Part shown: one piece after another, positions 1-7,104 of the stretch | How the letters are laid out: the number at the start of each line of letters is the position of its first letter | Position numbering within the stretch: the first letter of the stretch is position 1 | DNA from: Fusobacteriales bacterium | Lineage (GTDB): Bacteria > Fusobacteriota > Fusobacteriia > Fusobacteriales > Leptotrichiaceae | Reading direction: 5' to 3' | DNA length: 7,332 nt | Assembly (NCBI GenBank): GCA_031285605.1 | Contig: JAITVW010000131.1 | Coordinates: forward strand, 1 to 7,332 | The notes under the pieces: generated by a model | Databases searched by the model: none | What the model was told of the DNA's origin: nothing | The model's input: the letters and a program-made list of their open reading frames with translations, nothing else | Position numbers and translations under genes: made by a program

Positions 1-1
1 G

Positions 2-2794
2 TTGAACGTCAGCTGGTCGCATAACTTTATCAGTACACCGAAAAATCCCAATGCGGAGGACAGAAAGTTTTATGAGCTGGGGTATGGAATATGGGATCTG
101 AATTACAGAAATCTGACCACGAATCAGATGTACACAATAAACGGTAAAAGTCTTGATGATAACTATATGTCATTTAAAGAACAGTATAAGTATATAGGAA
201 CATATGATTTTAAAATAGATCAGGAAATAGGAAAATCAGGGGAATTCAATCTGGATTATTACTGGACCCAGAATATGGACGCTCTGAAGGCTTTGACAGC
301 GATAAATGATGATATTGCCGAGAATGACAGCATAGATCCGAGAAAAACAGACGTGGATCTTTTCAAGAGAATGACCTATAAGCAGGAAGACAGCGGTCTG
401 GGATTATACCTGCATAAGGAAAGATTTATAGACCTGAATCCCGGATATATCGGCGACACTCATTCATATAAAAATGCAGACGAATATTCTATAAATTTAA
501 AGAGTCCGAAGATAAAGCTGACCTACAGCAAAACAGATCAGGATGAATATCAGCCGGTTTTCGGGCTGAGACAGAGAGCATACGGAGATCCTAACACGAT
601 AGATTCCTATACTGACAGGATTTTACCAACAACGGCATATAATTACAATAAAACATATGATGTAACTTTGGGAAATTATTATCCGTTAAAAGAAAATGAC
701 TTTTTCGGATATAAGAGAAAAGATGCATTTAATAATTTAACAGATAATCTGTTTGTAGGAGGAGAGGTATACAGGTCAGAAATAAAAAAGAAAACTTATG
801 AATATGATTATACTACGGATAACCCGAATTACAGAAATTATACAGTACAGCCCGGTGTGGATGATTATAGCAGAATTTACAAGCTGTATGATGATGGTAA
901 CAAGATAAGAAGAGTAAGAGACATTATTTATGAAAAGTATCAGGGGGCAGTAATAAGACTTGGAAATGATAAGATATATCTTCCTATTCCAAATTCGTAT
1001 TTTAGCTTTGGCTATGAAATGGATAACAGAATATACGACTCTACTCCTGTTCCTGTATTTGATGAGGACAAAAGAAAGGCAGAAGATACCGATTCAAAAA
1101 CCGGATATAAGGTACTTACAGATTCTACGGGAGCAGCAATAACCCAAAAGCCTACAGTGCAGGTTAATAAATTTAATTTCGGGTTTTTTACCACATTATA
1201 TGATAATACAAGATTTTCAGATAATAAATATAACCTGAAGATTACAAATAATATACCCTTGTTTTTCCAGCTGACCGATGCGCATAATTCTATGTACGGC
1301 AGTAATGATATAATCAATACGCCGGCTAATATTTTCAGATTTAACGATGATTTTAACGTATATCTCGGAAATATAAATTTAAATTATAATTTTACAAAAC
1401 AAACGGATAAGCACTGGAAAGATAACTGGACAAAACAGGATTATACAAGAAATTATATAAAAGCAGGCATAGGGGACAGAAGATACCTGAGCTTTGATTT
1501 TTCAAAAAGTAATTATTATCCTTATGAGAATTTTAAATATGAAGAAATAATAAACAGAGACATGACATATGGATTTAAGACAGTAAAAGACAATAATGTA
1601 CAATATAAATACCGTGAATATCTGTATAAAAATTATTCAAATGACATATGGGCGGGATGGGATCCGAATTCTGTAAAGGAACTAAACAGGGAAAGAGTAT
1701 TCGGAGTAAATTATAATGAATGGGGATTTGAATATTCTGATATAAAAGATAATATTCATGATGTCTTCGGAAATGAAATGAATCTGAAGCTGGAAAGCAG
1801 CAGACACAGAGTAGGTTTTGTGTATGATACTGCAAGAATGAGGGAAAAGCCCTTTGATTCAAACCACTTTTTCAGAGTAGCATTTGAGTTTGGAAAGGAT
1901 AAATACAGAGATCCTAATAATACCCCGACTGTTTTTACTGATGATACATATGTGGATAAAAGAGCAGGGAACAGACTTATTTTTGTTTACAGATATGAAA
2001 ATGACAAAGCATCTGTAATTCAGACAAAAAATACCGGTTTGCAGACTACAGGGCTGACAAGTGATGATCTGTTCAACAGATATCAGAGTAATGAACTGTT
2101 TGTTACACGTGAGGAAGAAGCAATATATGACACAGTTGTAAGCAATACACGTGAAAAACAGGATAAATATAATCTGAATAACTTGGACAGAATTTTACAG
2201 GCACAGAGAAAAAATAAAAGATACTTTGAGTTTGGTGTAGAGCTGGAAAATGACTCACAGTACTTTCATGATAATACTTCAGCAGGGAGTTATTTTGATT
2301 CGATAACTGATGTTGTCTTTAAGGCAGAAGTAGGTTATCTGGAAAAATTTTATTTCAGATATAAATACAATATGGAAAGGCCTGACGTAAACCAGAGAGA
2401 TAATCCGGCGAGACTTTCCTCATATAACTTCAGACAGCATGAGTTTGAAACAAAATATATGTTTAGCAAAGATCCTGATAATCCGTGGTGGATAGGTTAC
2501 AAACTGAACTATACGCAAGACGGGGCACCAAAGTGGGATGAGCCGGAAGAATATGAAAGTTCATCGGCAGCAACAAGAGTAAATAAACCGACTTTGAATT
2601 TGATCACTTTATCACACAGATTTGAGAATCTGGAATGGGAGATAGGAGTGGGAAGACAGTGGAATAAACCTAAAGATAAAGGTTTAGGATACTACAATGT
2701 GGTTGTGCTGAAATTCGGAGTTACTAACTTCCCTGATAAAAATTTACAGTACGAGTACAGCGGAGGAACATCTTCATTTGGAGCAGGACTTTAA
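2..2794 (+). CDS. Large outer-membrane beta-barrel protein, LptD/OstA-like, 5' end missing
   Basis: The frame is open from the first bases of the window, so the first TTG is probably not the true start and the N-terminus lies upstream. The visible 930 residues look like a big outer-membrane barrel: they are rich in Tyr, Phe, Asn and Asp, and short stretches of alternating hydrophobic/aromatic and polar residues (for example YFEFGVELEN, FYFRYKYNME, LITLSHRFENLEW, NVVVLKFGVTNF) are separated by polar loops. I see no transmembrane helix and no cysteine. The protein ends in GAGL rather than an aromatic residue, so the last strand is probably the one around residues 895-910. Size, strand content and loop style fit LptD/OstA, which inserts lipopolysaccharide into the outer leaflet, but no diagnostic LptD motif is visible and the N-terminal domain is absent. 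Another large porin-like barrel is possible. The stop lies 17 bases before thrS, with no terminator between them, which suggests co-transcription. Confidence 0.6.
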   Translation: MNVSWSHNFISTPKNPNAEDRKFYELGYGIWDLNYRNLTTNQMYTINGKSLDDNYMSFKEQYKYIGTYDFKIDQEIGKSGEFNLDYYWTQNMDALKALTAINDDIAENDSIDPRKTDVDLFKRMTYKQEDSGLGLYLHKERFIDLNPGYIGDTHSYKNADEYSINLKSPKIKLTYSKTDQDEYQPVFGLRQRAYGDPNTIDSYTDRILPTTAYNYNKTYDVTLGNYYPLKENDFFGYKRKDAFNNLTDNLFVGGEVYRSEIKKKTYEYDYTTDNPNYRNYTVQPGVDDYSRIYKLYDDGNKIRRVRDIIYEKYQGAVIRLGNDKIYLPIPNSYFSFGYEMDNRIYDSTPVPVFDEDKRKAEDTDSKTGYKVLTDSTGAAITQKPTVQVNKFNFGFFTTLYDNTRFSDNKYNLKITNNIPLFFQLTDAHNSMYGSNDIINTPANIFRFNDDFNVYLGNINLNYNFTKQTDKHWKDNWTKQDYTRNYIKAGIGDRRYLSFDFSKSNYYPYENFKYEEIINRDMTYGFKTVKDNNVQYKYREYLYKNYSNDIWAGWDPNSVKELNRERVFGVNYNEWGFEYSDIKDNIHDVFGNEMNLKLESSRHRVGFVYDTARMREKPFDSNHFFRVAFEFGKDKYRDPNNTPTVFTDDTYVDKRAGNRLIFVYRYENDKASVIQTKNTGLQTTGLTSDDLFNRYQSNELFVTREEEAIYDTVVSNTREKQDKYNLNNLDRILQAQRKNKRYFEFGVELENDSQYFHDNTSAGSYFDSITDVVFKAEVGYLEKFYFRYKYNMERPDVNQRDNPARLSSYNFRQHEFETKYMFSKDPDNPWWIGYKLNYTQDGAPKWDEPEEYESSSAATRVNKPTLNLITLSHRFENLEWEIGVGRQWNKPKDKGLGYYNVVVLKFGVTNFPDKNLQYEYSGGTSSFGAGL

Positions 2795-2811
2795 TATCGA
2801 AAGGAGAAAAA

Positions 2812-4716
2812 ATGATAGAGATAATATTACCGGATAGCAGTATAAGAACTCTTGAGAATCCGGTTTCAATTTTGGAATTTGCAAAAAGTATAGGTTCGAG
2901 CCTCGGGAAGGCAACAGTGGGAGCACTTGTAGATAATGTACAGGTAGATGCTTCATATATATTAGATAAATCTGCAAAAGTAGAATTAATAACTATAGAT
3001 TCTGAAAAAGGAACAGAAATATTAAGACACAGTGCCGCACATATAATGGCGCAGGCAGTGCAGAGACTGTTCCCCGGAACAAAGGTGACAATAGGACCGG
3101 TTATAGAAAATGGATTTTTTTATGACTTTGATCCTGAGAATCCTTTTACAGAAGATGATCTGGCAAAAATAGAAAAAGAAATGAAAAAGATAATAAAAGA
3201 AAACTATAAATTTGAAAGAACAGAAATGAGTGCGGCAGATGCCAAGAAGATGTTTCTTGAAATGAAAGAAGACTACAAAATAGAAATAATAGATGATCTT
3301 GGTGAAGAAAAAGTAAGTATTTACACAATAGGAGGGTTTAAAGATCTGTGCCGCGGAACTCACCTTCCGTCAACAGGTTATCTGAAGGCTTTTAAGCTGA
3401 TGTCTGCAGCAGGAGCTTACTGGCGTGGTGATTCTAATAAGAAGATGCTTCAGAGAATATACGGAGTGGCATTTCCTGCCAAAAAAGAGCTGGATGACTA
3501 TCTGATAATGATGGAAGAAGCCGAAAAAAGAGATCACAGAAAATTAGGAAAGCAGCTTAATCTCTTTTTTCTTGATGAGCACGGACCCGGATTTCCGTTT
3601 TTCATGCCGAAGGGAATGGAAATAATAAATAAATTACAGGAAATATGGAGAAGAGAACATAAAAAAGCAGGATATAAAGAAATAAAAACTCCTGTTATGC
3701 TTGATAAGGAATTATGGGAAATTTCAGGACACTGGTTTAATTACAGAGAAAATATGTATACTTCAGAAATAGATGAAAAAGAATATGCAATAAAACCTAT
3801 GAATTGTCCCGGAGCAATACTGGCATACAAAAATAATCTTCATTCATATAAGAATTTTCCTCTGAAATACGGAGAAATGGGACTCGTTCACAGACATGAA
3901 TTCAGCGGAGCACTTCACGGACTTATGAGAGTAAGAGCATTTACACAGGATGACGCTCATGTGTTTTGTACAGAGGATCAGATAGAGGATCAGATAATGG
4001 AGATTATAAATCTTTATGACAGATTTTATAAATTATTTGGTTTTGAATATAACATAGAGTTATCGACTAAGCCGGATAAGGCAATAGGTTCTGATGAAAT
4101 ATGGAACATTGCGGAAAGAGATCTTACAAATGCACTTGTAAAAATGGGAATAGATTATAAGCTGAATCCCGGGGACGGAGCATTTTACGGACCGAAAATA
4201 GATTTCAAAATGAAAGATTCAATAGGAAGAATATGGCAGTGCGGAACTATACAGCTTGACTTTAACCTTCCTTTGAGATTTCATATGAGCTACATCGGAC
4301 CTGACGGGGAAAAACATCAGCCTGTAATGATTCACAGAGCAATGTACGGAAGTATAGAAAGATTCATGGGAATACTCATAGAGCATTATGCAGGAGTGTT
4401 TCCAATATGGCTTGCACCTGTACAGGTAAGCATATTGACTATTTCCGGAGAGCAGGCAGAATATGCATCTGATCTGTTCAAAAAATTACAGAATACAGGA
4501 ATAAGGGCAGAACTTGATATAAGAGATGAAAAAATAGGTTATAAAATAAGAGAAGCCAATGCAGAACAAAAAATACCGGTTCAGCTGATAATAGGAAAGA
4601 ATGAAGCGGCTGATAATGAAGTTAATATGAGAAGATTCGGTTCACAGGAAAGTACTACAATGAAGGCAGAAGATTTCCTGAAATTAATAGAAGAAGAATC
4701 AAAAATAGTATTTTAA
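2812..4716 (+). CDS. thrS: Threonine--tRNA ligase (class II, with editing domain)
   Basis: This cytoplasmic enzyme charges tRNA(Thr) with threonine. Its 634 residues match the usual bacterial length of about 640. Domains in order: TGS (about 1-61); editing domain (about 62-225) with the metal/substrate site residues H73 and H77 (HSAAH) plus C180 and H184 (CRGTH); class II catalytic core (about 240-530); and anticodon-binding domain (about 535-634). The core has all three zinc ligands, C332 (MNCPGA), H383 (DDAHVFC) and H508 (IHRAMYGS), and the motif 2 arginine R361 in RHEFSGALHG. The start is well fixed: AAGGAG at 2801-2806 sits 5 bases before the ATG. The gene follows the barrel gene by 17 bases and ends in front of an intrinsic terminator. 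There is no room for a T-box leader directly upstream, so control is probably by the shared upstream promoter, outside the window. I see nothing missing or broken. Confidence 0.98.
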   Translation: MIEIILPDSSIRTLENPVSILEFAKSIGSSLGKATVGALVDNVQVDASYILDKSAKVELITIDSEKGTEILRHSAAHIMAQAVQRLFPGTKVTIGPVIENGFFYDFDPENPFTEDDLAKIEKEMKKIIKENYKFERTEMSAADAKKMFLEMKEDYKIEIIDDLGEEKVSIYTIGGFKDLCRGTHLPSTGYLKAFKLMSAAGAYWRGDSNKKMLQRIYGVAFPAKKELDDYLIMMEEAEKRDHRKLGKQLNLFFLDEHGPGFPFFMPKGMEIINKLQEIWRREHKKAGYKEIKTPVMLDKELWEISGHWFNYRENMYTSEIDEKEYAIKPMNCPGAILAYKNNLHSYKNFPLKYGEMGLVHRHEFSGALHGLMRVRAFTQDDAHVFCTEDQIEDQIMEIINLYDRFYKLFGFEYNIELSTKPDKAIGSDEIWNIAERDLTNALVKMGIDYKLNPGDGAFYGPKIDFKMKDSIGRIWQCGTIQLDFNLPLRFHMSYIGPDGEKHQPVMIHRAMYGSIERFMGILIEHYAGVFPIWLAPVQVSILTISGEQAEYASDLFKKLQNTGIRAELDIRDEKIGYKIREANAEQKIPVQLIIGKNEAADNEVNMRRFGSQESTTMKAEDFLKLIEEESKIVF

Positions 4717-4751
4717 TTATACAAGAACAGCTTTAAAAATAAGATTGGCAG

Positions 4752-4780
4752 TATCCCGGAGATTTCCGGGATATTTTTGT
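4752..4780 (+). terminator. Intrinsic terminator after thrS
   Basis: A perfect 9-bp stem, TATCCCGGA (4752-4760) and TCCGGGATA (4765-4773), closes a GATT loop and is followed by TTTTTGT. It lies 35 bases after the thrS stop codon and has a G/C-rich core in otherwise A/T-rich DNA. It should end the barrel-thrS transcript. Confidence 0.9.
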
Positions 4781-4866
4781 CAGTAGAAATATCAGGATAC
4801 AAAGTTTTTGATTTAAAATGATTAACGAAGGGAAAATAAAAAAAGTATTGTATCCGCCTAAAAGTA

Positions 4867-4895
4867 TTGATAAAAATGAGATCATATGTTAATAT
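4867..4895 (+). promoter_or_regulatory. Weak candidate promoter for the PhoH-family gene
   Basis: TTGATA (4867-4872) and TAATAT (4890-4895) are separated by 17 bases, giving 5/6 and 4/6 matches to the sigma-70 consensus. The thrS terminator upstream means the PhoH gene needs its own promoter somewhere in 4781-4960, and this is the best pair I find. TATTAT at 4893-4898 is a better -10 box but has no partner at normal spacing. In DNA this A/T-rich, chance matches are common. Confidence 0.3.
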
Positions 4896-4927
4896 TATCT
4901 TGATTACAGCATGCAGCAGTTAACATA
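4885..4927. repeat. 8-bp inverted repeat in the PhoH gene leader
   Basis: TATGTTAA (4885-4892) and TTAACATA (4920-4927) are exact reverse complements separated by 27 bases. The right arm ends on the first base of an AGGAG motif (4927-4931). It could be an operator, or a weak leader hairpin if transcription starts far enough upstream. It overlaps the candidate -10 box. An 8-bp A/T-rich repeat can also arise by chance. Confidence 0.3.
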
Positions 4928-4973
4928 GGAGAAGACATGCATTGATCAAATTCTAAAGCAGAAGGAGAAATAC

Positions 4974-6296
4974 ATGAAAAAAATCTTTATATTAGATACA
5001 AATGTATTAATACATGATCCCAATTGTATTTTTGACTTTAAGGAAAATGATGTTTATATCCCTATTTATGTAATAGAGGAAATAGATAGATTAAAGAGCT
5101 ATAATGATTATGTGGGAAAATCTGCAAGAGAAGCGTCAAGAAATATAGATTCCCTGAGAGAAAAAGGAACTTTGGCGAATGGGATAATAAACGAGGTGGG
5201 CGGAGAATTCAGGATACTTCTGGGAGATCACGAGCTGGAATATCTTCCTGATGCATTTTCCAAAACGTCGGCTGACAACAAAATAATTGCTGTGGCTTTG
5301 AAACAAAAAAATGAAAATAAGGATACAGAAGTCATTCTTATTTCCAAGGATATGAATGTAAGAATAAAAGCTGATGTTCTGGGGCTTGACACAATGGATT
5401 ACGTAAAAGATAAACTGGACATAATAACACTTTATTCGGGGAACAGAACAATAGAATTGGAAAGCGGTAAATTTGACCTTATATACAAGGCTTCGGCGGT
5501 AAACTATTCACTTTTGATTGATGAAGAACCGCTTGCCAATGAAATGTTCAAATTTACATGCGGAGGAAAAAGTGTACTGGGGATTTATAAAAAAGAAAGA
5601 GAGAAAATAGAAAAAACTGTATTTTCCGATTCTCTGCTCTGGGGAATCAACGGAAGAAACACTGAGCAAAAGGAAGCAATAGAATTATTGATGGATCAGA
5701 GAATAAAAATAGTGAGTCTTATGGGAGCAGCAGGAACCGGTAAAACACTGCTGGCTATAGCATCTGCCCTTGAGCAGGTAGTGGAAAGAAAGCTTTATAA
5801 AAAGATGTTTATAGCAAGACCTGTTATTCCTATGGGAAAAGATATAGGCTATCTTCCGGGAAGCGAGAAAGAAAAAATGCGTCCATGGATGCATCCTGTC
5901 TATGATAACATAGAGTTTCTCGTTACCAATAAACAAACTGCAAACAGCAATGATACTGAAAAGGTAATAGCCGGGCTTGAAAGTATGGGACTTTTGAAGG
6001 TGGAGCCTCTCACATATATAAGAGGAAGATCTATACCGCAGGGATTTATTATAATAGATGAAGCACAGAATCTCACACCTCATGAAATAAAAACCATAAT
6101 AACAAGAGTAGGAAAAGATACTAAGATAGTACTTACAGGTGATCCATATCAAATAGACAGTCCTTATCTGAATGAAAATAGCAACGGTCTTTCGTATATG
6201 GCAGAAAGATTAAAGGATGAACCTCTTGCAGGACATATGACGCTTGTAAAGGGAGAACGTTCTGATGTATCGGAACTGGCAAGTAAATTATTGTAA
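4974..6296 (+). CDS. PhoH-family protein with N-terminal PIN domain (PIN-PhoH fusion)
   Basis: This is a predicted cytoplasmic RNase fused to a P-loop ATPase, 440 residues, the PhoH2/YlaK-type layout, in which the PIN domain cuts RNA and the PhoH part is an ATPase with RNA helicase activity. The PIN domain (about 1-145) has the acidic metal-binding set: D8 in LDTNVLIHD, E35/E36 in VIEEIDRL, D101 in SADNKIIA and D126 in SKDMNVR. The PhoH domain (about 225-440) has Walker A GAAGTGKT (251-258), Walker B FIIIDEAQN (358-366), the sensor-like motif LTGDPYQID (387-395) and a late arginine, R429 in GERSD. The start is supported by AAGGAG at 4962-4967, 6 bases before the ATG. The gene stands alone between two terminators. 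It is not next to ybeY, the usual neighbour of the short single-domain PhoH/YbeZ type. The exact RNA substrate is unknown. All motifs are intact. Confidence 0.95.
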   Translation: MKKIFILDTNVLIHDPNCIFDFKENDVYIPIYVIEEIDRLKSYNDYVGKSAREASRNIDSLREKGTLANGIINEVGGEFRILLGDHELEYLPDAFSKTSADNKIIAVALKQKNENKDTEVILISKDMNVRIKADVLGLDTMDYVKDKLDIITLYSGNRTIELESGKFDLIYKASAVNYSLLIDEEPLANEMFKFTCGGKSVLGIYKKEREKIEKTVFSDSLLWGINGRNTEQKEAIELLMDQRIKIVSLMGAAGTGKTLLAIASALEQVVERKLYKKMFIARPVIPMGKDIGYLPGSEKEKMRPWMHPVYDNIEFLVTNKQTANSNDTEKVIAGLESMGLLKVEPLTYIRGRSIPQGFIIIDEAQNLTPHEIKTIITRVGKDTKIVLTGDPYQIDSPYLNENSNGLSYMAERLKDEPLAGHMTLVKGERSDVSELASKLL

Positions 6297-6345
6297 TAAA
6301 TAAAAAAGCTGAAATTATATCTGATATATTGGAATGATTAATATA

Positions 6346-6375
6346 AAAAAATAAGGGGCTGTACCCTTATTTTTT
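6346..6375. terminator. Bidirectional terminator between two convergent genes
   Basis: A 12-bp perfect stem, left arm 6346-6357 (A-run then TAAGGG) and right arm 6364-6375 (CCCTTA then T-run), closes the 6-base loop GCTGTA. Because the arms are A-rich and T-rich, the transcript in either direction has a GGG/CCC-capped hairpin ending in a U-run. It serves the PhoH-family gene on the plus strand and the helix-turn-helix gene on the minus strand, whose stop codon (6367-6369) lies inside the right arm. Confidence 0.88.
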
Positions 6376-6951
6376 ATTAAATATATTAATGAGTTTCTTT
6401 TTTTCTTTTTCTGTTTTTTCACCGAATCTATCGTTGAACAAAATACTGAATTTTTCCGAAAAATCAATAATATGTTCATAAATAAGCTCGAATTTTTGTT
6501 CAAGCATATTTGTTCTTTCTTCGATGTCATTAACTTTTTTGCTTAGAATTTCACCCGTATTTATACTTTTTTCAAGCTGGGATAAAATAAGACCGAAATT
6601 ATCGTCTATTTTATACTTACTTATAGTATCCAGTTTATTAAATACGTTAATATTAGCATTGTCAAGAGACACAAGTCTTTCTCTGATGAGTTTATAATCA
6701 AATTCATTGGTAAGCATAATCAGGTTGTTGATTTCTTTCTGAATCTCTCTGAGCAGTTTGGAATTAACTTCCAGTGAGTTAGAAACCTGATTTTTGGTAA
6801 TGCTGCTTTTTTTTGTTCCCAGATTTTCTTCGATTATATAAAGTTTATTATTCTCCTTGACTGTAGTAAGCTGGTTATTTTCAATTCTGTTATAAATAGT
6901 TCTGCGCGAGACTTTACGCGAACTCATATATTCCTTGACTGTTAATTTCAA
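6367..6951 (-). CDS. DNA-binding protein: excisionase/MerR-type HTH plus long coiled coil
   Basis: The product is 194 residues if it starts at the TTG at 6949-6951. I do not recognise a named family. Residues 2-40 look like an HTH_17/MerR-type winged helix: helix TVKEYMSSR, recognition helix SRRTIYNRI, then a wing ending KLYII. A polar Ser/Asn/Lys linker (about 43-65) follows. Residues 136-171 form a nearly perfect 3-4 hydrophobic repeat (L136, V140, I143, T147, L150, F154, I157, I161, F164, F168, L171), and a weaker one runs from 70 to 88, so the protein is very likely a coiled-coil oligomer. The tail (177-194) is strongly basic. There are no membrane segments. The layout is like RacA of Bacillus (MerR-type HTH, coiled coil, basic tail), but that is only an architectural likeness; a plasmid- or phage-type regulator is an alternative. 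It lies convergent to the PhoH gene and downstream of the integrase on the same strand. A GTG at 6958-6960 is in frame but lies inside the ribosome-binding site. Confidence 0.82.
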   Translation of the reverse strand: MKLTVKEYMSSRKVSRRTIYNRIENNQLTTVKENNKLYIIEENLGTKKSSITKNQVSNSLEVNSKLLREIQKEINNLIMLTNEFDYKLIRERLVSLDNANINVFNKLDTISKYKIDDNFGLILSQLEKSINTGEILSKKVNDIEERTNMLEQKFELIYEHIIDFSEKFSILFNDRFGEKTEKEKKKLINIFNKK

Positions 6952-6955
6952 ACAT

Positions 6956-6965
6956 ATCACCCCTC
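6956..6965 (-). promoter_or_regulatory. Shine-Dalgarno sequence that decides the HTH gene start
   Basis: Read on the minus strand, GAGGGGTGAT differs little from the anti-16S sequence (GGAGGTGAT), and GGTGAT is exact. It ends 4 bases before the in-frame TTG at 6949-6951. The in-frame GTG at 6958-6960 is part of this motif and so is an unlikely start. An out-of-frame ATG (6953-6955) is also well placed, but it opens a frame of only 13 codons. The next in-frame ATG (6925-6927) would cut into the HTH domain. Confidence 0.6.
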
Positions 6966-6982
6966 AAAACTTATACACTACT

Positions 6983-7010
6983 ATTATATAGATATTTTTA
7001 ATTTTGTAAA
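6983..7010 (-). promoter_or_regulatory. Promoter of the HTH/coiled-coil gene
   Basis: On the minus strand, TTTACA (7005-7010; 5/6 match) and a perfect TATAAT (6983-6988) are separated by 16 bases. The expected transcript starts near 6976, leaving a short leader that contains the GAGGGGTGAT ribosome-binding site. This is the best sigma-70-type promoter in the window, and it means the HTH gene need not depend on read-through from the integrase gene. Confidence 0.7.
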
Positions 7011-7019
7011 GTTAAAAAT
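6994..7019. repeat. Palindrome over the -35 box, possible operator
   Basis: ATTTTTAA (6994-7001) and TTAAAAAT (7012-7019) are exact reverse complements around a 10-base centre that holds the -35 box (7005-7010). The geometry, two half-sites about 18 bases apart centre to centre, suits a dimeric HTH protein, so autorepression by the gene product is a reasonable guess. The arms are pure A/T in very A/T-rich DNA, so chance cannot be excluded. Confidence 0.35.
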
Positions 7020-7075
7020 TCAAATTTAATAATTAGTCACTTATGACAATCATTTTAAATACTTGTTTTTATTTG

Positions 7076-7104
7076 TTTTGCTTTTCCTTTTGCTTACGCT
7101 TTGC
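7076..7104. repeat. Phased TTTGC direct repeats beside the integrase gene
   Basis: TTTTGCTT occurs at 7076-7083 and again at 7088-7095, and a third TTTGC lies at 7100-7104. The spacings are 12 and 11 bases, about one helical turn. Short direct repeats on one face of the helix, next to an integrase gene, resemble binding sites for integrase arm domains or an excisionase. That role is inferred from position only. Confidence 0.35.

Noticed and set aside
960..1862. Several 60-100-codon open frames inside the barrel gene, on both strands
   Set aside because: They overlap a long, clearly coding frame, have no ribosome-binding sites or recognisable domains, and are explained by the A/T-rich codon usage of the main gene.
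2795..2811. T-box or other riboswitch in front of thrS
   Set aside because: Only 17 bases separate the genes, and they contain little besides the ribosome-binding site.
3022..3363. Minus-strand open frame of 113 codons rich in Phe and Tyr inside thrS
   Set aside because: It is antisense to the conserved editing domain of ThrS; its Phe/Tyr/Leu content is just the complement of Lys/Glu codons.
5685..6152. Minus-strand open frame of 155 codons opposite the PhoH ATPase domain
   Set aside because: Antisense to Walker A and Walker B motifs, with a composition that looks non-coding and no ribosome-binding site.
6315..6530. Minus-strand 71-codon frame overlapping the end of the HTH gene
   Set aside because: It is in another frame of the same strand as the coiled-coil gene, which has a promoter, ribosome-binding site and regular heptads; this frame also runs through the terminator.
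7036..7047. Small palindrome GTCA-CTTA-TGAC between the integrase and the HTH promoter
   Set aside because: Four-base arms are too short to support a call, though it should be kept in mind if an attachment core is sought here.
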